Shown here one piece after another: positions 59,797 to 64,000 of a stretch of 64,000 nt of DNA; position 1 is the stretch's first letter, and every line of letters starts with the position of its first letter. The notes beneath the pieces are model-generated. The model saw nothing but the letters and a program-made list of their open reading frames with translations, ran no database searches and was not told where the DNA came from. This DNA is from an uncultured Oscillospiraceae bacterium (GTDB taxonomy: Bacteria > Bacillota > Clostridia > Oscillospirales > Oscillospiraceae). The translations under genes and the position numbers were made by a program. The stretch covers positions 130,799 through 194,798 of the forward strand of contig CAJTYK010000001.1 of the NCBI GenBank assembly GCA_910584285.1, written 5' to 3'.

Positions 59797-61497
59797 ATGT
59801 CTGCTTCCACCCCCAAAAAGAACTCGTTCTTCGGCGGCGCCGCCATTTTGACCGCCGGGATCGTCATCGTCAAGCTCATCGGCGCGCTGTATAAGGTGCC
59901 CCTGGGCAACATCCTCACCGACGCGGCCTTCGCCGACTTCAACACCGCCTACGACATCTACTCCCTGCTCATCATCATCTCCACCGGCGGCCTGCCGGTG
60001 GCCCTGTCCAAGATGGTGTCCGAGGCCAACGCCCTGGGCCGGACAAACCAGGTGAACAAGGTGTTCCAAATCGCGGTGGGAGCCTTCTGCGTGCTGGGCG
60101 TCATCAGCTTCCTGATCATGGCGGTGTTCCCCCGGCAGCTGGCGGATGCCATGAACAACAGCCGGGCCCAGTGGAGCATCCTGGCCCTGGCCCCGGCAGT
60201 GTTCTTCATCTGCCCCATGTCCGCCCTGCGGGGCTACTTCCAGGGCCACTCCCTCATGACCCCCACCGCCATCTCCCAGATCCTGGAGGCCATCTGCAAG
60301 CTGGTCATCGGCCTGCTACTGGCCAACGCTATCATGAAGGCGGGAATGGACGAGTCCCTGGCCGCGGCGGGGGCCATCCTGGGCGTGTCCGTGGGGGTGG
60401 CGCTGGCCATGTTCTATATGTACTGGTGCTACCGCTCCCGCCGCTCCCGCCAGAAAAAGGGCCGGGACGTGCCCGACAGCAGTAAGGAGATCCTCTCCAC
60501 CCTGGCCAAGCTGGCCATCCCCATCACCGTGGGCGCGTCCATCATCGCCGCCACCAATATCCTGGACTCCGCCATCCTCATGGATCGGCTTCAGGACGCC
60601 CTGGGCATCGGGGAGGACGCCGCCCGCACCCTGAAGGGCGTCTACAACAAGACCATGACCCTCTACAACCTGCCCGCCTCCTTCATGGTGCCCCTGACCT
60701 CCAGCGTGATCCCGGCGGTGTCCGCCGCCCGGGCGGTGCGGAACTACCGGCTGGGGGCCCAGATCAGCGAGACTACCCTGCGCACCACCGCCCTGCTGGC
60801 CTTCCCCGCCGGGGTGGGGCTGTTCGTGCTGGGCGAGCCCATCATCCGCCTGCTCTACCCCTCCACCGATGTGGAGCTGGCGGGCTGGATGCTGTCCGTG
60901 CTGGGCATCGCCTCCATCGCCGTGTGCTTCATGCTGGTGAGCAATTCCATCATGCAGGCCCACAAGCTGGTGACCCTGCCCATGGCCACCACCCTGATCG
61001 GCTGTATTTTGAAGCTCATTGTGGGCTATATTCTCATTGGCAACCCCGATATCAACATCAAGGGCGGTGCCATCAGCACCGTGGTGTGCTTTGGCATCAT
61101 CGCCCTGCTGGATCTGGTGATCATCAAGCTGGCCCTGCCCCGCTCCCTGAGCTACGTGCGGGTGTTCGCCAAGCCCGCCGCCGCCGCGGCCGCCATGGGC
61201 GCCTCCGCCTGGGCGGTGTGCGGGCTGACCGGGCGGCTGCTTATCTGGATCGACTCCCTGCTGAAGCGAGAGGTTCCACTATTTCTTGCCCTGGGAGATG
61301 ACGGCTCCACCCTGCTGAACGAAGCGGGGCAGGCTGTGCTCTCCTGGAAGGGCAACGCCCTGGCGGTGCTGGCCGCCATCGGGGTAGCGGTGATCGTCTA
61401 CTTCGCCCTGATCCTGCTGACCAAGGCCATTTCCAAGGAGGATTTGGCCCTCATGCCCAAGGGGGATAAAATCGCCCGGCTCCTGCGGATTCAGTGA
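59797..61497 (+). CDS. MurJ/SpoVB-like polysaccharide flippase (MOP superfamily)
   Basis: 566 aa with about 14 helices. The start (FFGGAAILTAGIVIVKLIGA, LYKVPLGNILTD) and NSIMQAHKLVTLPMATTLIG are typical of the SpoVB/YabM/MurJ group, which flips lipid-linked cell-wall or polysaccharide precursors. The order flippase-mazG-hup-rqcP recalls the yabM-yabN-yabO region of Bacillus, suggesting the YabM-type branch. It follows the deaminase by 18 bp. Confidence 0.9.
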   Translation: MSASTPKKNSFFGGAAILTAGIVIVKLIGALYKVPLGNILTDAAFADFNTAYDIYSLLIIISTGGLPVALSKMVSEANALGRTNQVNKVFQIAVGAFCVLGVISFLIMAVFPRQLADAMNNSRAQWSILALAPAVFFICPMSALRGYFQGHSLMTPTAISQILEAICKLVIGLLLANAIMKAGMDESLAAAGAILGVSVGVALAMFYMYWCYRSRRSRQKKGRDVPDSSKEILSTLAKLAIPITVGASIIAATNILDSAILMDRLQDALGIGEDAARTLKGVYNKTMTLYNLPASFMVPLTSSVIPAVSAARAVRNYRLGAQISETTLRTTALLAFPAGVGLFVLGEPIIRLLYPSTDVELAGWMLSVLGIASIAVCFMLVSNSIMQAHKLVTLPMATTLIGCILKLIVGYILIGNPDINIKGGAISTVVCFGIIALLDLVIIKLALPRSLSYVRVFAKPAAAAAAMGASAWAVCGLTGRLLIWIDSLLKREVPLFLALGDDGSTLLNEAGQAVLSWKGNALAVLAAIGVAVIVYFALILLTKAISKEDLALMPKGDKIARLLRIQ

Positions 61498-61575
61498 GAA
61501 CCCCCAGAAAATTTCCGCATTTTTACAAAATTCCGCGAATACTTGTGGGAAATCTATTGCAATTCAGGTGACACT

Positions 61576-62361
61576 ATGGTAAACTGGACAGACAAACCCA
61601 CCTATAACTGCCAGGATCTGCGAGAAATCGTCCACATTCTGCGTCATCCCGGCGGCTGCGCCTGGGATCAGGAGCAGACCCATGAATCCATCCGCCGCAA
61701 CTTCCTGGAGGAGGCCTATGAGGTGGCCGAGGCCATCGACGAGGGCGACCCAGAGCATTTGCGGGAGGAGCTGGGCGACGTGCTGCTCCAGGTGGTGTTC
61801 CACTCCTCCATCGAGGAGGACGCGGGGCGGTACGATCTGGACGCCGTGGCTGACGGCGTGTGCAAGAAGCTGATCTACCGCCATCCCCACGTGTTTGGCG
61901 ACGTGGCCGTCCACTCCACGGTTGAGATCCTCTCCAACTGGGATGAGCTCAAGAAAAAGGAAAAACACCAAGAGACCCAGGCCGACGCGGTGGACGCCGT
62001 GGCCCGCTCCCTGCCGGCCCTGTGGCGGGCGGAGAAGATGAAGAAAAAGGCCGCAAAGGCCGGCTTCGACTGGCGGGACGTGTCCGGCGCACTGGACAAG
62101 CTGTCCGAGGAGCTGGACGAGCTGAAGGCCGCAGCCCTGTCGGGAGAGGGGGATCCCGTGGAGGAGCTGGGGGATCTGCTATTCGCCGCTGTCTGCGTAG
62201 GCCGTTTCCTGGATGCCGATCCGGAAGACGCCCTCCATGCCGCCTGCGACAAGTTCTCTGACCGGTTCCGGAGGCTGGAGGCACTGGTGGCGCAGCGCGA
62301 CCAAAGGCTGGATGAGCTGTCCGATGAGGAACAGATCATCCTGTGGCGTCAATCACATTAA
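61576..62361 (+). CDS. mazG: Nucleoside triphosphate pyrophosphohydrolase MazG
   Basis: 261 aa with two MazG domains. The first has [36 protein letters not shown] and [17 protein letters not shown] (EExxE and ExxD magnesium sites); the second has [14 protein letters not shown] and [18 protein letters not shown]. It removes abnormal NTPs. ATG at 61576 with CAGGTGA upstream. Confidence 0.95.
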   Translation: MVNWTDKPTYNCQDLREIVHILRHPGGCAWDQEQTHESIRRNFLEEAYEVAEAIDEGDPEHLREELGDVLLQVVFHSSIEEDAGRYDLDAVADGVCKKLIYRHPHVFGDVAVHSTVEILSNWDELKKKEKHQETQADAVDAVARSLPALWRAEKMKKKAAKAGFDWRDVSGALDKLSEELDELKAAALSGEGDPVEELGDLLFAAVCVGRFLDADPEDALHAACDKFSDRFRRLEALVAQRDQRLDELSDEEQIILWRQSH

Positions 62362-62447
62362 CAGGACTTAACAGTGCCAACGTGCGCTTTAAGTATAAAT
62401 CTGCGGTAAGACCGCAAACTCAACACAGATTTACAGGAGGAAAAGTC

Positions 62448-62723
62448 ATGAATAAAGCAGATCTGATCAACGCCGTGGCCGAAAAAACCGGCCTGTCCAA
62501 GAAGGACAGCGAGTCCGCCGTGGCCGCCGTGGTGGACGTGATCACCGAATCCCTGGTGCAGGGCGAGAAGGTGCAGCTGGTGGGCTTCGGTTCCTTTGAG
62601 GTGAAGGCCCGCGCCGCCCGTACCGGCCGCAACCCCCACACCAAGGAGGAGATCCAGATCCCCGCTTCCAAGGTGCCCGTGTTTAAGGCCGGCAAGGCCC
62701 TGAAGGACACCGTGGCCCAGTAA
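62448..62723 (+). CDS. hup: HU family DNA-binding protein
   Basis: 91 aa, full length ([20 protein letters not shown] start; [20 protein letters not shown] in the arm region with the conserved Pro nearby). Nucleoid protein that bends DNA without sequence choice. ATG at 62448 with a strong AGGAGG; an in-frame extension upstream is rejected. A promoter in the 86-bp gap is likely (TATAAA near 62394) but its -35 is unclear. It ends at a terminator, so it may be expressed apart from rqcP. Confidence 0.97.
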   Translation: MNKADLINAVAEKTGLSKKDSESAVAAVVDVITESLVQGEKVQLVGFGSFEVKARAARTGRNPHTKEEIQIPASKVPVFKAGKALKDTVAQ

Positions 62724-62736
62724 CAGAAACCCCGGT

Positions 62737-62770
62737 GAGGCAGGGCGCCGGCCCTGCCTCATTTCTTTTT
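62737..62770 (+). terminator. Terminator after hup
   Basis: Arms GAGGCAGGG and CCCTGCCTC (62737-62760) followed by ATTTCTTTTT. The rqcP ribosome site starts right after the T tract, so the terminator may be partial. Confidence 0.85.
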
Positions 62771-62786
62771 GGGAGGTGCAATTGGT

Positions 62787-63026
62787 ATGCGATTGGACAA
62801 GTGGCTGAAGGTCTCCCGGCTGATCAAGCGGCGCACTGTGGCTAATGAGGCCTGCGACGCCGGACGGGTAACCGCCAACGGCCGGCCGGTGAAGGCGTCC
62901 TATGACGTGAAGTCCGGCGATGTGCTGGAGCTGAAATTCGGCGAAAAGATTATCCGGGTGGAGGTGCTGTCCACCGCCGACATCGTGGGCAAGGCGGACG
63001 CGGAGGCCATGTATAAGCAGCTTTGA
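62787..63026 (+). CDS. rqcP: RqcP (YabO/HslR-type) S4-domain RNA-binding protein
   Basis: 79 aa, a lone S4 domain: MRLDKWLKVSRLIKRRTVAN, then ACDAGRVTANGRPVKASYDV. RqcP works with RqcH in C-terminal alanine tailing on stalled large subunits. ATG at 62787 with GGGAGGTG upstream. Position after mazG and hup is the common Firmicutes arrangement. Confidence 0.93.
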   Translation: MRLDKWLKVSRLIKRRTVANEACDAGRVTANGRPVKASYDVKSGDVLELKFGEKIIRVEVLSTADIVGKADAEAMYKQL

Positions 63027-63047
63027 ACGCTGGAGTTGACCGCAAAG

Positions 63048-63074
63048 CAGCGGCGGGCGTAAAGCCTGCCGCTG
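63048..63074 (+). terminator. Terminator after rqcP
   Basis: Arms CAGCGGCGGGC and GCCTGCCGCTG (one G-T) around GTAAA, followed by TACTTTCT. Confidence 0.75.
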
Positions 63075-63100
63075 TACTTTCTCCCCCGAATATGCTATAC
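63072..63100 (+). promoter_or_regulatory. Promoter of yjdF
   Basis: TATACT near 63095-63100 is a good -10; the matching -35 (TGTACT, 17 bp upstream) is weak and overlaps the end of the rqcP terminator. Confidence 0.5.
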
Positions 63101-63111
63101 TCTTTTCAGCG

Positions 63112-63229
63112 GAGATAAAAACACAGTCCCCGTCGGGTAGTCGGGGCGCGGGAGCCCTCCCTCCCGCCAGTAACCTGCCTCCTTGGTTGTCCCTTCTCCG
63201 TGGAGAATTCATAAGGAGGACAACTGAAT
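63112..63229 (+). ncRNA. yjdF RNA (azaaromatic riboswitch) upstream of yjdF
   Basis: The leader has two adjacent hairpins (arms CCCCG/CGGGG at 63128-63146; GCGGGAG/CTCCCGC at 63148-63167), then CCTCCTT (63178-63184), the exact complement of the ribosome site AAGGAGG (63213-63219), and GTTGTCC (63186-63192), the exact complement of GGACAAC (63218-63224). yjdF genes of Firmicutes are commonly preceded by the yjdF RNA class, which binds azaaromatic compounds and controls translation. The class is assigned from the gene and the layout, not from a full consensus match. Confidence 0.7.
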
Positions 63230-63649
63230 ATGTGCGTTTCCAAGGCAAGCCTCACGGTGTATTTTGAACCGCCCTTCTGGGTGGGGCTGTATCAGCGGGA
63301 GGACGGGGACGGCTGCCGGGTCTGCAAAGTCACCTTTGGCCGGGAGCCCCGTGATCAGGAAGTTTTGGAATGGCTGCTCCGAAATTACCGGGGGCTGCAA
63401 TTCAGCCCGCCAGTTGCGGGAGCGCAAAAATCCACCCCTGTTCCCAACCCAAAGCGCCTGCTGCGGGAAGCCCGGAAGGCCGTCCAGCCTACTGGCAAGG
63501 GCACCAAGGCCCAGCAGGCCCTCCAACTTCAGCGGGAACAGCAAAAGGTACAGCGTCAGGCCGATTCCAGAGAACGCCGGGAAGCAGAGCGGGAGCGGAA
63601 GCTCGCACTCCGGCAGGAGAGGCACAGGCAAAAGCACCGGGGACATTGA
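63230..63649 (+). CDS. yjdF: YjdF family protein (DUF2992)
   Basis: 139 aa. The N-terminal domain (SKASLTVYFEPPFWVGLYQR, CRVCKVTFGREPRDQEVLEW) is the YjdF fold and the C-terminus is a highly charged helix rich in Arg, Gln and Lys (KAQQALQLQREQQKVQRQAD). Function is unknown; the ligand range of its riboswitch has suggested a role with toxic aromatic compounds. Strong AAGGAGG before the ATG. Confidence 0.92.
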   Translation: MCVSKASLTVYFEPPFWVGLYQREDGDGCRVCKVTFGREPRDQEVLEWLLRNYRGLQFSPPVAGAQKSTPVPNPKRLLREARKAVQPTGKGTKAQQALQLQREQQKVQRQADSRERREAERERKLALRQERHRQKHRGH

Positions 63650-63660
63650 CCCCGGCAGTC

Positions 63661-63698
63661 AAAGAAAGCGGACAGTCCGTAGACTGTCCGCTTTCTTT
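63661..63698. terminator. Shared terminator of yjdF and the rRNA operon
   Basis: A perfect 17-bp stem: arms AAAGAAAGCGGACAGTC and GACTGTCCGCTTTCTTT around CGTA. T tracts in both directions; it serves yjdF (plus) and 5S rRNA (minus). Confidence 0.93.
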
Positions 63699-63700
63699 AT

Positions 63701-63815
63701 GTCGGCATTACCTATTTTTCCGGGCCGTCGCCAGCCAAGTATTTTCGGCGCAAGTGAGCTTAACTGCCGTGTTCGGGATGGGAACGGGTGGACCCTCACT
63801 GCAATCAACACCGAC
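63701..63815 (-). rRNA. rrf: 5S ribosomal RNA
   Basis: 115 nt on the minus strand. Recognised from GTGAGGGTCCACCCGTTCCC, the conserved CCGAACACGG and GTTAAGCTC segments, and the terminal helix GTCGGTGTT at the 5' end with AATGCCGAC at the 3' end. Ends may differ by one or two bases. It is followed by the terminator at 63661-63698, so it is the last gene of an rRNA operon. Confidence 0.95.
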
Positions 63816-64000
63816 TTCATCGACGTGGACTTCGTATCGCTCGCCTCGGCCTGCGGCCAAGGTTCGCTCGCTCCGTCACGTCTCCTCTCCAACGCAAACC
63901 CGCTTCGCTGGGCTTTGCGTTGGGCTATTATTTCAACCGCTCACGCGGCTAAAATCTTTGTTGTCTCCCCCCAGAGTGTTCCCACTCCAGGGGGAGTGGT
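63816..64000 (-). other. 23S-5S rRNA spacer
   Basis: No gene. The stretch is the upstream side of 5S on the minus strand and contains processing-type hairpins: arms AACGCAAA and TTTGCGTT near 63892-63926, and arms CCACTCC and GGAGTGG near 63979-63999. The 23S gene itself is expected beyond the right edge. Confidence 0.6.

Noticed and set aside
63816..64000. Possible start of 23S rRNA at the right edge
   Set aside because: The conserved 3' end of 23S could not be recognised in these bases, so only spacer is claimed.

Overview
The window is GC-rich, densely coded DNA from a gut-type, spore-forming-lineage Firmicute, most likely Oscillospiraceae (Flavonifractor/Lawsonibacter/Intestinimonas-like). 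Four things suggest this: strong TTGACA-17-TATAAT promoters with AGGAGG ribosome sites, an ethanolamine microcompartment locus controlled by EutVW, an FtsEX plus PcsB-like cell-wall operon, and the Firmicutes order flippase-MazG-HU-RqcP. Genus-level placement is inference.

Layout. 1-6180 (minus): eut operon eutS-eutP-eutV-eutW-eutA-eutB-eutC (eutC cut by the window edge). 6291-8613: DUF2284 protein and two GNAT proteins. 8780-10082: a plus-strand EutG-type alcohol dehydrogenase. 10137-18346: S41 protease, M23/FtsX/FtsE operon, PucR/CdaR regulator, RsuA-type pseudouridine synthase, DUF4830-like protein. 17228-28117: sialic acid/amino-sugar cluster (nagA, nagB, nanA, ABC importer, RpiR regulator, AGE epimerase, divergent ROK-like kinase, SGNH hydrolase). 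28187-30656: small membrane protein, GNAT, DUF624, TtcA-like. 30834-31829: rplM-rpsI. 31830-34537: an AT-richer island with a 16-repeat MORN membrane protein. 34552-43864: peptide ABC transporter with unusually enlarged subunits. 44386-51549: DUF436, M32 peptidase, small proteins, uvrA, CPCC, MmcQ/YjbR, YbaK. 51571-52117: XRE regulator and divergent small protein sharing operators. 52128-57424: uvrB, split chromate transporter, nadE. 57570-63026: purine salvage pair, MurJ/SpoVB-like flippase, mazG, hup, rqcP. 63112-63649: yjdF riboswitch and yjdF. 63661-64000: 5S rRNA and the start of the 23S-5S spacer of a minus-strand rRNA operon.

The best integrated signal is regulatory. Three transcripts (eutS leader, eutW-eutA gap, and the separate alcohol dehydrogenase leader) carry the same arrangement: two short hairpins, mostly with hexaloops of the form G-R-Y-G-N-A, the second overlapping the 5' arm of an intrinsic terminator. 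This is the architecture expected for antitermination by the ANTAR regulator EutV encoded in the same operon, and it ties the distant dehydrogenase to ethanolamine use.

A second circuit is a GAAAAT(A)ATTTTC palindrome placed 8-10 bp upstream of the -35 boxes of both promoters of the sialic acid cluster, a likely target of its RpiR regulator. A third is the yjdF leader, where two different upstream segments can pair with the Shine-Dalgarno region.

No CRISPR array, tRNA, intact insertion sequence or prophage was seen.
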